Shown here: piece after piece, positions 1 to 12,155 of the stretch
How the letters are laid out: every line of letters starts with the position of its first letter
Numbering within the stretch: the first letter of the stretch is position 1
Assembly: GCA_012932865.1 (NCBI GenBank)
Contig: SAXG01000002.1
Span: 930,001-994,000 of the forward strand
DNA: 64,000 nucleotides
Source: Amylostereum areolatum
Lineage: Eukaryota; Basidiomycota; Agaricomycetes; Russulales; Stereaceae
Reading direction: 5' to 3'
Made by a program: the position numbers and the translations under genes
Notes under the pieces: model-generated
Told to the model about the DNA's origin: nothing
Databases searched by the model: none
The model's input: only the letters and a program-made list of their open reading frames with translations

Positions 1-1246
1 GCCAGAAGAGAGCGTCACGAAGCCGCTATTGCCAATCTCACAACCAAGAACGAGAATCTGAAGTTCGCCGCCGCCGGCCTTGCGAAGGAACGTACCTATC
101 TCAAATCATCTCTTGCGGACCTCCAGGACGAAAACACAGGGCTCATAACCGAGAAAGAAGCGCTCAACATTATGTCCGCCAGACTCAAGACTGAGCGGGA
201 AGAGTTGCGGGCCACCATTGAAAATCTCACAAAAGATCGATTTTCGGCCCAGGAAAAGCTTACGGAGGAACGGCATCAGGTTGCAACTGCCCATGAATAT
301 CTCAACAAGGCCCTCGATACGTCCAAGACCCGAATCACGGAACTTACTCAGAAGAATAACAACCTGAGGATCGTGGCCGATGAACTCGTCAGGGACCAGG
401 TCTATCTGCAGGCATCGTTCTCAGGGATCGAGAAGGAGCACGACACACTTTTGGCCATCCATCGCCGCACAACATTCGAGAAAGGGAAGCTGGAGATCAC
501 TTTGACGGATGTTATTATGGAAAGGAACAGGTTGGCGGTTGCCCTTCAAGACCGTGCGAATGACAAGGTTAACCTGCCAATGTCTCTTGCGAAATCCATA
601 ACGGAGCATGAAGAACCTAGGATCGCCCACAAGCACTCGACAATAGAGCATGATATCGTCAAAAAGCGAGCTGGCCAGCCGTCATATTTTACAACCATCG
701 AGCAGACACACGACCCACTCGCATTCTCCCGCGGTCGACTCGATGTGGTTGCGAAGGAGGAGCTCGACCTCACTGAGGCGGATATCACCAATGAAAGAAA
801 CGAGGTGAAGCTTCCGGTCACCGTCGAGGAGCTTTCGGAAAACGGACTCTGCCTGCAACATGGCGTCGCCACAGAGGGCAATCGCATTCTAGCCCACCTC
901 GAGGAGGTTCCTACTATTGTTGGCTTCGCGGCGCTCACCAATAAGGACAAAACTCGCGGAAGAAACGAGCCAAGGGAAGGAATTCAAGGATGAGCCAACC
1001 GAGATGCCTTACGGACATATTGACCACTTAATGTCTGCGCAGGAGCAATGCAGTTTGGAGTCCGACGACCTCAAACATTCCAGAGGCGCCCTTCCCTCAC
1101 CCTCCCCACCCCTCCCCTTACTCCAGACATGGCCCTGCAACAATATCGGGGGTGCTGACCCGAGGGTCTCCCCATGGCGCCAAAGTCAAGTATCGACCCG
1201 TTCGTGGAGGTCGGCGCCATTGGAGCCGGCCAAATGTCGATTCTAG
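1..1246 (+). CDS. Coiled-coil protein, 5' end missing, one-base frame break
   Basis: The frame is open from base 1 to a stop at 993, so the gene begins outside the window. The visible product is almost entirely heptad-like, rich in E, K, L and T, with no catalytic motif; a structural or tethering role is inference. It contains a stretch (LAKERTYLKSSL, then EKEAL) that aligns with LAKDQVYLRSSL and EKEAL in the membrane-anchored coiled-coil gene at 31.7-34.1 kb, so the two are paralogues. Near 949-952 (an AAAA run) the coiled-coil pattern leaves the first frame and continues as NKDK-LAEETSQGKEF in the next, which stays open to 1246. Removing one A would join them. The coiled-coil character is clear only to about 1075; the true 3' end is uncertain. 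Confidence 0.55.
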
Positions 1247-1708
1247 CGCGTACGTTCGGAGGACGGGATTCCAAGTCTGTAGCTCGTAGTGCGTTGGTGT
1301 GCTCAATCATCCTGGTACTGTATCAGTGTATGTAACATCAATGTCGTGCCATCTATACCCGTGTACTATTGGTGAAACTCTTGTATATCAGTTTTAATCC
1401 TTTTCTTCTGGCATACTCACCCCGCATGATGCACAATACGCTATATCGTGGACTTGTGACCGTTTTTCATTCCCTCTGGACTACCATTCACGACGTTTGA
1501 CTGCAATGAAGTCACTGAAACTGAAAGTACTACAGCTTACAGGCGTGAACACATCGCTGTGTTGGGGTCACGAGGATTAGGTCATCGGACGCGTGCATGG
1601 GAAGCGCGCTCACTTCGAGGAGTGCATTAGTTTCGACTTCAACGAACGTTGCGCGGCTGCCAGGGACGCGTGCATATTCCCAAGAGTATATCAGTGAAGA
1701 TCCCAACC
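1247..1708. other. Intergenic, no gene recognised
   Basis: This spacer holds the presumed 3' end of the coiled-coil gene and the promoter of the WD40-cyclophilin gene. One short frame (ATG near 1171, running to about 1332) ends in a hydrophobic stretch, but nothing else supports it. No repeat or RNA gene was seen. Confidence 0.4.
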
Positions 1709-4149
1709 ATGTCTGACGCAGAAAACGACGCGTCCGTCCTTGGAAAGCGCTCCCGCAATGGCGAGGCCGCTCCTGTCGACCAGGAAATGGGTGTCCCTGT
1801 ACAGCAGGATGACGACAGCGACGACGACGTTGGTCCCATGCCTATGCCGGACAATGTTGCAGAAGGAGTGGCCAAGAAGAAGCGAAAAGGTGTGCTACAC
1901 TTTGTTTATCTCCACAGTTATTGTGTTTTGACCGTCGACATGATCTTCAGTTCTGCCCCATGAACGCCTCTACCTTGAGCACCTTCCGAGTGCGGATCGA
2001 TACTACAAGAGTTTCATGCACCGCGATGTCATCAACTTCTGCGTTGTAACCAAGTGCGCCCTTCTCTTTTCCTTCTTACTAAAGTCGACCAACCATCATT
2101 GGGAGTTCAGAACGGAGTTCATCGTCACTACTTCAGTGGACGGACACCTGAAACTATGGAAGAAGCAAGATAACGGCATTGAGTTCGTCAAGCACTTCCG
2201 AGCTCATCTCGCCCCAATCACTGGCGTTTCAGCTAGCGCCGACGGACAGCTGTTTGCAAGCATATCAGACGATGGGAATGCGAAGGTGTTCGACGTGGTC
2301 AACTTTGGTGCGCATCGTGTCAATCACTCGTCGACACGCCCATGATGTTTTCAATATATTTTAGACATGATCAACATGGTCAAGTTGGGATATACTCCGT
2401 TGGCATGTTGCTGGGTGCACCAAAGTGGACAGGCGCAGGGTATCCTCGCTGTGTGCGTGTCTTTTCCGGTTCTACTGGCTGTTCTAACCTTCACTTAGCT
2501 CCGAGCAGGGCGCAAGCACGATTCGACTATATGATGCTCGAGGGGACGGGAAGCCTTTGGAGACGATCACGAACCTGCATCGATTCCCTGTGCACTTGAT
2601 GACCGTATGTACGTGGTAGACAGTACGGAGTGCCTATACTGACTAGCGCCGCAGTACAGCGACAGATACAACTGCGTCATATCTGCAGATGAATCCGGCT
2701 TCATTGAATATTGGCAACCAGTTGACCCTTTTGAACTGCCGAAGAACGTACGAGGGCTGTGGTCCTTCAAGACACAGACGGACCTATTTGAGTTCAAGAA
2801 GGTCAGTTAATCTCTGTGACCCTCGCATAGACTCGTGTGGCTGATCTGCTCGCAGTCCAAATCTACACCAACATGTATAACGTTGTCGCGGGATTCGTCG
2901 GCCTTCGTGACATTTTCCCTCCCAGACCGACAAATCCGTGTATTCTCTTTCCTCTCGGGTAAGATGACGCGTCGGTACGACGAGTCTTTATCCGCGATAC
3001 AAGAGATGCAGCAGGCAGGAACGGCAGTGTATAAGGTGGAGGATATGGAATTTGGTCGGCGGCTGGCGGCAGAAAAAGAACTTGAACTCCCAGGACCAGA
3101 TGGCAAGATACCCGGCACATGCATAAACGCGGTTTGGGACGAGAGCGGGGCCTTTGTGATCTATCCGACACTTCTAGGCATCAAGGGTGCGTGATCACCG
3201 TGTTCACCCTCGGGACTTGCAGTTGACTGGGTCAAACAGTCGTGAACACAGTGACGAACCGTGTTGTGCGGCTCCTCGGTAAAGACGAGACGGTGCGCTG
3301 GATGAACCTGAGTTTGTACCAAGGTGCCCCGGCGAAGAAGGGCTTCACGACTATGGCCATGGCTGCCTCTGCCAACCCAATCCTCGCAGACAAGGCTGCC
3401 CGGGATCCTACCTTAGTTTGTACCGGTTACAAACGGCAACGGTTTTATATGTTTACACGAAGTGAACCAGAGTGCGCTGCTTTCCTGTTGACAGTCGACT
3501 GTGGTTGATTTTCTCTTCAGAGACAACAAATCGGGCGACCGTGATATTTTCAACGAGCGTCCAACACGCGACGAGCAAACCATGGCAGCGGCTGCGCCAT
3601 CTGGGAAAACGCTTGCTGCTCCCCTCGCGACATCCGCGACGATCCATACGACTGAAGGAGACATTCATATACGCCTTTTCCCTCAACAGGCGCCAAAGGC
3701 CGTGGAGAATTTCGTCGGTCACTCTCGAAGCGGATACTTCGATGGCGTGATCTTCCACCGTGTCATACCCAAGTTTATGATTCAAACTGGAGACCCACTT
3801 GGTGACGGTACGGGTGGCACCAGTATCTGGGGGCGGGAATTCGAGGATGAGTTCTCAAATGAGCTGAAGCATGACAGGTACGTTCCCCGTTAACTTCTTC
3901 ACATAGATTGCAGATGTTGATTGGTATACCAGGCCTTACACTGTCAGTATGGCCAACGCAGGCCCGGGCACGAACGGGTCACAATTCTTCATCACAACGA
4001 ATACAACGCCCTGGCTGGATGGAAAACACACGATCTTTGGAAGGGCTTTGTCGGGTCTGGAGACAATTCACACTATTGAAAATGTCAAGGTGAACAAGTC
4101 GGACAAGCCATTCGAGGACATAAAGATAGTCAATATCACCATCGAGTAG
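1709..4149 (+). CDS. PPWD1: WD40-repeat cyclophilin, peptidyl-prolyl isomerase (PPWD1 family)
   Basis: The product joins N-terminal WD40 repeats to a C-terminal cyclophilin domain, the layout of PPWD1, a spliceosome-associated peptidyl-prolyl cis-trans isomerase. The start at 1709 gives an acidic/basic N-terminus (KKKRK, a likely nuclear signal). WD repeats follow ([31 protein letters not shown]), spread over several exons with introns of about 50-60 nt. The cyclophilin domain begins near 3630 and shows the family hallmarks [29 protein letters not shown] and [10 protein letters not shown], including the catalytic Arg of FHRV and the substrate-binding QFFIT segment. All exon joins checked stay in frame. 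It converges on the minus-strand gene that ends at 4465. Confidence 0.93.
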
Positions 4150-4464
4150 CGGAGGTTGCTTTCATTCTGTATGAACCAAATAAAATCCGTTAAGGCGCAC
4201 ACATACCTGTCCTATGTGTATATATATCCAGTGATGTAGGGAAACAGGATTCAGTAAGATACGCTTGCCGGGTTTTCTTGGCCTAAGGCGCGATTTGTGA
4301 AGAGAACTAAACGACAACAAAGTAGAGTACAGATGAGCATTACGAGAGCGGTGCGGTGCGATAAAAGAGCAGAAGTAGAGATTCTGCACTGAATGGAGGG
4401 GGGAAGTGTACGTGGTACAGGAACGATCAGTACTGAGACAAGTGCTAGCACAGGGAGAAAGGGA
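4150..4464. other. Convergent intergenic spacer
   Basis: This is shared 3' sequence between the PPWD1-like gene and the minus-strand hypothetical gene. It contains AATAAA-like and TATATATA stretches that may serve in 3' end formation. No gene was seen. Confidence 0.4.
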
Positions 4465-5379
4465 TCAATACCAAACCTCCCGCCAGGCCTTGTTTCCGCC
4501 AGACCATATACCTGCAACCGCATGAAATATGTCTGTCAAGGGTAGCGGAGACAAGGGGAAAGGATTGGACGGGACGAGCGATACATCGCACGCCACACGT
4601 AAGCCATCCTTCAAAGATTCGTGCTCTCCTCGGGGACACAACAACGCCTCGACCCCGTGGGCGACGTCTTTGGGTTCGCGTTCCAGATCGCATAGGGATG
4701 AACACCCATGAAATAAGGATGAGTGTGTTGGTGTGTGAGAGATAAGGTGGAGAGTCGAGTCATCGACGGAAAACAAAGAGGCGAAGAAGGAGAGTAAAGG
4801 AATATAAATTCGGGGGTGGGGCGCGGGGGTGAACGATGCAATGGAGGCGCTCTCCGCGGATGTTGTGCGCGAACGAAGGTAGGCCAGGCGCGAAGGTGGG
4901 GCATTTTGAGCCGCACGTATGGCCAACGGATGGTTGCGCTGGCGGGAAGATATCCGCCTGTGGTGGTCGGCCACGAAATCCAAGCGACTCATTCGAACGA
5001 TCTCCTCCTCGAGCATGGACTCCTCCACGCCAATGCCACCCTCGACGGACGCGGGCCATTCCCAATCCTCAACTCCAAGAGCATCCCCGTTCAAGATGCT
5101 ACCGTCCAACGGGGAGCGAACTTCGTCCCAGCTGAGATCGTCAGTGCTGGTGGTGATAAGGCTGATTGTTCGCGAACGAGATCCGATGCTTGTGGGATCG
5201 TCCACTGATTGGGGTGATGAGATCGAGGACGGAGTGGGGACGGAAAATGGCGCGCTAGGGAAAACAAAGATCGGTTCTGTGTGACGAGTATTAAACGTTG
5301 TGGGGGAAGCAAGTGTCGATTCCTGAGCTGCATGTCGAGAAGGGCTAGGAGTAGGACGACGTCGAGCGTAGTATTCCAT
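4465..5379 (-). CDS. Hypothetical fungal protein, single exon, 304 residues
   Basis: This is an uninterrupted frame with a start at 5379. The N-terminal third is low-complexity, rich in S, P, T and R. The middle is acidic (GVEDWEWPASVEGG, ESMLEEEIVRMSRLDF), and the C-terminal part is more ordered and hydrophobic (PRIYIPLLSFFASLFSV, LTDIFHAVAGIWSGG). The WEWP and LEEEIVRMSRL segments look conserved and globular, but I do not recognise the family. There is no signal peptide or clear membrane helix. The coding call rests on length, start context and non-random composition. Opposite-strand frames in this interval are shorter shadows. Confidence 0.6.
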   Translation of the reverse strand: MEYYARRRPTPSPSRHAAQESTLASPTTFNTRHTEPIFVFPSAPFSVPTPSSISSPQSVDDPTSIGSRSRTISLITTSTDDLSWDEVRSPLDGSILNGDALGVEDWEWPASVEGGIGVEESMLEEEIVRMSRLDFVADHHRRISSRQRNHPLAIRAAQNAPPSRLAYLRSRTTSAESASIASFTPAPHPRIYIPLLSFFASLFSVDDSTLHLISHTPTHSSLFHGCSSLCDLEREPKDVAHGVEALLCPRGEHESLKDGLRVACDVSLVPSNPFPLSPLPLTDIFHAVAGIWSGGNKAWREVWY

Positions 5380-5620
5380 GGTTGGGATGGTCGGTCAAAG
5401 TACGACGGTCGACCGCAAGCCGAATAAATAACAGGATTGCACTCCAGGCATGTCCGGGCCGCCCTTCTGGCTACACGACGGCCTCGGTCGCGCTCTCGAC
5501 GCTCGTATGCACGTCTAGGCATGGAAATTACTGATATAGTACATGCGTGCTGCATATCGTTTATATACTCACGGGAACGGGAAGGGTATTCAGGTCAAAA
5601 TGGCGATTATATATAACGAT

Positions 5621-6294
5621 CTATGCACCTCTCGCCAAGTATTTCTTTTTTTCTAAGTCGGCAATATAGGCCTCGCTCCGAGCGACCATTCGATGGATGA
5701 AATCGTCCACTCCCACAGTGGCAAATCCAAAAGACCACCATGCAATATTGACCCAGCCCTGCCCGGTGACGACGCAGAGGAAAGGAGCAACACCAGCGAT
5801 GACATAGGCAGCCTTGTGAGTGACTGGCGGCAATCTGAATATCCAAGGGAAGTTTGTCCAGCCGTAAAGCGCCAGATCAAGGAGCAAGGCAACATGCGTA
5901 AAAGTGAAGAGAGGTGCCAGAGGTATCATAGGACTGGGATGATCATTTGAGAAGAATGCATCCAAGGGATTGATTTCTCGGGAGAGCGCCATAAAATGAC
6001 TGGCATGCATGACCGATTGGTCAGACACAATCGTGAAAGACTACAAGAGAGCTTACAGAAATATAGCAAGACTTATGATAGCCCTGAGCATAATGAAGGC
6101 TTGTGCGTTGGCGTTCTTATTCTGTAAACGCAAGTCTTCAATGACATCCTCCTGCTCTATATCCTACTCAGTCACGAAGCAGTCTTCCTGGCTGGGAAAC
6201 TCGCGTGCGTACCTTCTTCGTCCAACACTACATCTTCAAGTGTCTCTGCCTCTTCGCTATACTTGAAAGGCGTTCTTTTATGCACTGAAGACAT
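5621..6294 (-). CDS. Small multi-pass membrane protein of unknown function
   Basis: Three exons are proposed, from an ATG at 6294 (MSSVHKRTPFKYSEEAETLE) to the stop at 5621. The joins (donor GTACGC near 6212, donor GTAAGC near 6052, acceptor near 6002) keep one frame. The N-terminus is acidic. The rest carries about four hydrophobic segments (AFIMLRAIISLAIFLHFMAL, LFTFTHVALLLDLALYG, AAYVIAGVAPFLCVV, NIAWWSFGFATVGV) and ends in a charged tail (LEKKKYLARGA). It resembles small fungal ER or mitochondrial membrane proteins, but I recognise no family. Its start lies about 220 bp from the divergent RIO1 start, so the two may share a promoter region. Confidence 0.6.
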
Positions 6295-6511
6295 GTATTA
6301 GGTCGTGGAGAGCAGCTGGTTGAACGTGTTGGTCGGTGGTCACAGTCAGCCAGGTCAAGCGGACCGAAATATCCGTAAGCCCTGGACTTTCCCACGTTCA
6401 TACTTTTCTTTCGTTGCGCACTGAACGAGTCAATGACATCCCTCATCTCTACCTCCAACCTGCCCCCATCCTTCCTGAAAACTACATCAACGCATAATCC
6501 TTGAAATACAC

Positions 6512-8517
6512 ATGGCCTCTTCCGCAATTGAAGATGGACAGTTTGACGATGCACCCGACGATCTTATCAACGCCCCTCCCACCTTGACCAATCCCCGTGC
6601 CGGCCTCACCTTTATCGACGAAGCGCGTTTAGAGTGGTCAGACCACGAGGATACTTCCGAGGAAGAGGACGAAAGTTTGGACCCCGAAGAAGAGGAGTAT
6701 CTGTATAATCGTGTGGAGGATGAGGACTGGGAAGTCGCAGAACGAGGTGTGACATTTCTCACCGCGATTCAAACTCATCCCTCACATCTCACAGATTTCA
6801 CAAAACAGTATAACCGTCTAAGACAACATCTCTCCGTTCAATCTGGAAACGCTCAGGGTGTCGCATCAGCGACAAGACAATCTACCTCAGTTGCCGCTCT
6901 ACCTGCCGTGAATCGTCCACGCGCTGCACCTACAAAAGAACAGGCATCTGACCAGCTTTCCGCGCTCGTCAAGTACTCCTCTCGCATCGCGAAAATCGAT
7001 TCGCCGTACCAGATGGGAGTCGGGGTCAATAGGAAGGGGCCAAGCGCAACCGCGAACATGAAGGACAAGTCAGATCGCGCTACCAACGAGCAGGTTCTCG
7101 ATCCTCGTACCCGTATCATTCTCTTTAAGATGATTGGACGAGGCCTCCTGCACGAGGTGAACGGGTGTGTGAGCACTGGAAAAGAGGTCGGGCCCTGTCA
7201 CCTGTTTGTCTTTTTTCAGTGATCGTAACCTTCTGCTGTGTCCAGGCCAATGTATACCACGCGTTGACCCCAGAATCCTCCCATTTGGCCCTTAAAATCT
7301 ACAAGACTTCAATTCTGGTGTTCAAGGACAGAGACAAATATGTCACGGGCGAACATCGCTTCCGAAGAGGATACAGTCGCCGCAATCCGCGCAAAATGGT
7401 TCGGCTCTGGGCCGAGAAGGAGATGCGTAATCTTAGGAGACTTATGGCGGCCGGAATCCCTTGCCCTGAACCCGTAGAGGTGCGCGAAAATGTTCTCGTG
7501 ATGACTTTCCTCGGAGACAAAGAAGGATGGTAAGTTGCCGTTGTACGTACCATGTTGTCGAGATGGACCTGACGCCCTAAACCCAATAGGGCCTCTCCGC
7601 GACTGAAGGACGCACAGATCGATAAAGCGGACTACGCACCGCTCTATTTCGAGCTAATTCTCAACGTCCGCAAGCTCTTTCACCAATGCAAGCTCGTGCA
7701 CGCCGATCTGTCGGAATACAATATTCTCTACCACAACGATCATCTCTACATCATTGACGTTTCCCAGAGTGTCGAGCACGACCACCCCGCCGCGTTTGAT
7801 TTCCTACGAAGCGATATCCAGAACGTGGAGGATTTCTTTTCCAAGATGGGCGTACATTGTCTCGGTTTGCGACGCTGCTTCGACTTCATCACGCGGGATA
7901 AGCTAAGTCCATCAGACGACGAAGGTGATGCAGTCGTTTTGGAGAAGTGGCTGCATGAATCCCCGGGCGAGGTTCCGGAACATGAAGACGCCGAGGACAG
8001 CGGGGCTGCGCGCGCCCGGGATGCTCATGAAGAGTCCGTTTTCCGCCAGTCGTATATCCCTCGCAGCCTGAACGAGCTGTATAACCCCGAAAGGGATGTT
8101 GCGGCGCTCAAGCGCGGGGAGGGGAAATCACTCATCTACGCCGACACGATCGGATTGGTGGAAGACGAGCCGTCGATTCCGAGGCCTAGCCAAGTGCGCT
8201 TCGACGGAGACCAAAATTCGGACGGGGAAAGTTCTTCGGAACAGGAGCAGGACGAGGGTGACGAGGGTGACGAGGACACGGGCAGTGAACCCGAAGAGGG
8301 TGTTGGCAAAACGTTCGAAGAGCGCCAGGCTCGGGGTCACCGTCATGAAGATCGGGATGCTAAGAAGGTAAGTTTTCCTCCCTAAGCCCGCCCAATTGCT
8401 CACACTCTACCATAGGAACGAAAGAAAGCCGTCAAGGTGGAACAGCGCGAAAAACGCAAACAGAAGATGCCTAAGGCAGAGAAAAAGAAAAAGATGAAAG
8501 TACATTCACGCGGTTAA
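6512..8517 (+). CDS. RIO1: Atypical serine kinase RIO1
   Basis: RIO1 acts in late cytoplasmic maturation of the 40S ribosomal subunit. After an acidic N-terminus the RIO domain shows the hallmark loop STGKEANVYHA, interrupted by an intron (7187-7245) between STGKE and ANVY. Then come the lysine strand LALKIYKTS, the RIO1 segment [15 protein letters not shown], the catalytic loop [11 protein letters not shown] (Asp of HAD) and the metal-binding [13 protein letters not shown]. The C-terminus is acidic and then strongly basic ([16 protein letters not shown]), with a last exon starting near 8416. Length and domain order fit the family. No frame break was seen. Confidence 0.95.
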
Positions 8518-8606
8518 TAAGTCATGAAGTTTGTATATTAGTGCACGAGTGGCGTCTACGTAGAGTAACTTTTGGGGGCTATCACCGCATATATTCGCTC
8601 TCCGAG

Positions 8607-10995
8607 TCAAGCGTCTGTGACGCAGCCGTGGCTTGCATCCTCCACGACCTTAGTGTACTTAAAGAGGGTGCCCTGTGTCGTCTTGAGCGGTGGAGCTTTC
8701 CAGAGTTTCCGACGCCTGTCCAGCTCCTCGGGAGACACTTGCATCTCAATCGTGTTCGCGACCGCATCGACAGAGATAATATCGCCGTCCTGAACGAGCG
8801 CGATCGGACCCCCGACCTGTGCTTCTGGGACGACGTGGCCAATCACGAAACCATGGGAGCTGCATGATACAGAAAATGAGCTCGATGGGCCCAGCAACAC
8901 GGATGGAACGTAGACGCGGAGGGGATAGTGGGAACGGAACGCACCCTCCGCTAAACCTTCCGTCAGTCAAGCAGGCGACGTCCTGGCCGAGCCCCGCGCC
9001 CATGATCAGACTCGTGGGCTTTAACATCTCTGGCATGCCTGCGTTTACGTCGTAAAGTTTGTTATTCATGGTCATGGCCCCTATGTCCTGAGAAATGGCG
9101 ATTTACCTGGCCCCCCCTTCGGTCCGAGATACCTTAAAACGACGACGGTCTTCTCGCCTTTCCTGATCGAGCCGCTCTCAACAGCGCGAACGAAGTCGTC
9201 TTCCGTGTCGAACGCACGTGCTTTGCCTGTGAATCCGAGGCCTTCCTTTCCAGTGATCTTAGCAACGGCTCCGCCTGGAGCCAGATTGCCCTTGAGAATG
9301 CTTCGGATTGCGACAGCTCATCAGCCACGCGTCGGGGCGGGAGAGTCAGAGAACACTGACCGGATGTGACCTGTTTCCTTGATAGGCTTATCCAGAGGGC
9401 GAATGACATCCTGATCCGAGGGAAGCTCGCCGTATTTGTGCGTCCATCGTTCAAGGTTCTCACCAAGGGTCTTGCCGGTGACGGTCATATTATCCCCGTC
9501 GATAAGCTTATTCTTGAGGAGATAAGCAAGAATCTCTGTCGAAATCGTTTTATGAATTCAGGAAACATAGTTATCGGCGTGAGACTTACTGGGAATACCA
9601 CCAATTTTGTATACATCCTCCATAACGTACTTGCCGCTCGGCTTGAGGTCCGCGAGGAAGGGAATACGATCGGACACGGTCTGGAAATCGTCGATGTCCA
9701 GCTTGATGCCAACGGAATGTGCGATGGCGATCAAGTGCAGAACGGCGTTGGTCGAACCGCCGAGGATGATCGTCAACACCTGCAAGAGTTGTGTTAAACA
9801 TCTGTCCTTGGGAGAAGGGCCAAGATCACAGACCATGGCGTTCTCGAAAGCCGAGCGGGTCATGATATCGCGAGGCAGGATGTTTTTCTCCAGAAGATTA
9901 CGCATCACCTGGCCCACCGAGTCGCACTCATTTATTTTTTCAGGGTACTCTGCCGGGAATGAAGACGACCCGGGAAGGGTCATTCCAAGCGCCTCGGATG
10001 CACTTGCCATTGTGTTCGCCGTGTACATCTGGTAGGTGCACCTTTCAGCACGGACAATGTGAAGGTTAGAGCACACAACTTACACCTCCACAGGCGCCAG
10101 GGCCTGGGCACGCGTGGCGGACAGTGTTATACCTCTCCGTCTCCGCCGCCGCCGTCTGGCCATCCTGCAGGTACTTACCGTACGATTGGAAAGCAGAAAC
10201 AATATCCAGTTGCGGAGCGCCTGCACAAGAACCAGGCCGGATGGTTCCACCATAGACCATCAACCCCGGGCGATTTAGGCGGCCGACTGTAATGCTGGGT
10301 CAGTCTAGACAACGTATGGTGGAACATATGCCGTAACTGACGCGCCATGAGAACGCCGGGCATATTCTTGTCACATCCGGGCACGACGACCATTCCGTCC
10401 AGCCAATGTCCACCGGCCGCGGTCTCGACCTGGTCCGCGATGAGATCCCGCGACTGAAGCGAGTAGGACATTCCTCGCGTGCCCATGCTGATCCCGTCGC
10501 TAACCCCCACTGTGCCAAATTGGTAGCCCACGATGTCGGCGGCAGAAAGCGAAGCCTTGATACGTTGGCCGAGACCCAAGAGGTGCCGATTGCACCTTGA
10601 AAGCGGGTCAGTTACGGGTATGGCAGTTCACAGGAGATGACGTTACTCACGGATTGCCTTCGTACCTAGAAGAAATCAGCGTCAACGGAAATGGAACGAA
10701 GAAACCACGCACCAAACGCTGGCCACACCAACCATAGCTTTATGGAAGTCCTCGTCACCGTTGATACCGTCCGTTGCGTAAAGCATTGCCTGGGCACGTG
10801 TATTTCATATCCACCTAACATTAAGCCAGAGACAGAACATACCTGGCTGGCGCCTTGGTCTTTGGGTTGGGTGACAACCCGAGAGTAGCGATTCATGACC
10901 GGCTTCTCTTCTCGTGATGTCGCTGTGGTGCCAAATGAGCGGATAGCAGAACGAGCCCGACCCTTTCCAAGGCGGGTAGCATATTGAGACCGCAT
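8607..10995 (-). CDS. ILV3: Dihydroxy-acid dehydratase, mitochondrial
   Basis: This enzyme dehydrates dihydroxy-acids to 2-oxo acids in valine and isoleucine synthesis, using an Fe-S cluster in mitochondria. The N-terminus from 10995 ([20 protein letters not shown]) is rich in R and S with no acidic residues, as in a mitochondrial presequence. Family blocks follow: [80 protein letters not shown] joined to [13 protein letters not shown], and the ending [17 protein letters not shown]. The Cys of GCDKNMPG is a cluster ligand in the family. Many short introns split the gene, and the last join (GG|C-TCC) was checked. It is divergent from the regulator gene at 12.2 kb. Confidence 0.95.
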
Positions 10996-12155
10996 GTTGG
11001 GCAGTAAGATGGAGGGAATGAAGCAGACGATCGCACCCGAGTCAAAGCTCGACCGTGAAAGTCGCGAGCACGAAGACGCGACAAGCTGGCTTAGTCAGCA
11101 GTTCTTCGGCCGAATCGTGTCTCGGCCGATCGTTCCACCCAATAACAGTACGATCATTGGAGCTCCGTCTGGTGGACCTGTGGCACGTGAAGTCGCAGTC
11201 GATTCTGTTCATCAAATTGGCGTAGAACACCCGTACATATTCGGCGTGGATTGAGGTCAAGTTGACATGAGTAAGTCCAAATGGACCCCGGATTTTAGTC
11301 CTGCAATGTTTCAGGACCGGTGAAACATTCCTTTCTTTGCCAGAGTGCTTACCCTACGCGTTCAATGTATTGAATCGACTTTTCTCGTAGCGAACGATCG
11401 TCTAAGCGAGCATCTTATGAAGGAGCTAAGCCGAGCAGTAGGCGAGAGGCACAGTCGTCCGAACCTTGCTGCCTCACCGTAGCCATGGTCCGTACATGCC
11501 ATACGCGGTAAGCATGTTTCAGATCCGCGCAGATCACAGGACATCTGCACCACAACGGACTAACAACGGACCACTTATCCTCTGGTTTCATGCTGAGCGG
11601 GGGCCGCATATAGCACAGGTTGGCAGGTCTCCATATTCCATTTCAAGGCCTTTATACAACTAAAATGTGAGGCACAACAAAATACGTTACAGAGTTTCCG
11701 GGTTTGCGCGCGAGCTGAGGAGGGTCACTAAATGGGAACATCGCGACGCTCGGTCGCTCGGTCGAAACTGTCGTGCGCCCCACCCACAACCTTCAGACTT
11801 CAAGCCTCCCGCCATAGCCTTGCAATGGCCCCGTTATAGTCCCGGCGGAAGGAAATCTCGGCGGAGGCATCCCAGCATTTCCCAGGCCATAGATGTTTTA
11901 ATCCCGTCCGCCTCACTCGTCGCAGGCAGTGTCGGATGCTAATCGCGGTTGTCTGCCATTTTTCTTCCGCCCCCTGTCTCTGGTCTTGTCTTAACTTCCC
12001 GCCTCCTTCGCCCGTGCTCGCCTTCCTTTCCCATTGAATGGCACGCCCCCTCGCTCCTTACCACCAGCTCCTCGCGGACACGACAGACGACTTTCAGGCG
12101 CATAATCGAACCGGATCTCGTTGCAGGAGCCGCCCGCGCATCGTCCGACTAGATA
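10996..12155. other. Long divergent promoter region between ILV3 and a Zn2Cys6 gene
   Basis: This interval of about 1.2 kb lies between two divergent genes. It contains only short, compositionally random frames. A pyrimidine-rich stretch runs from about 11950 to 12150, as is common in fungal 5' leaders. I see no repeat, RNA gene or clear Gcn4-type site cluster. Confidence 0.4.
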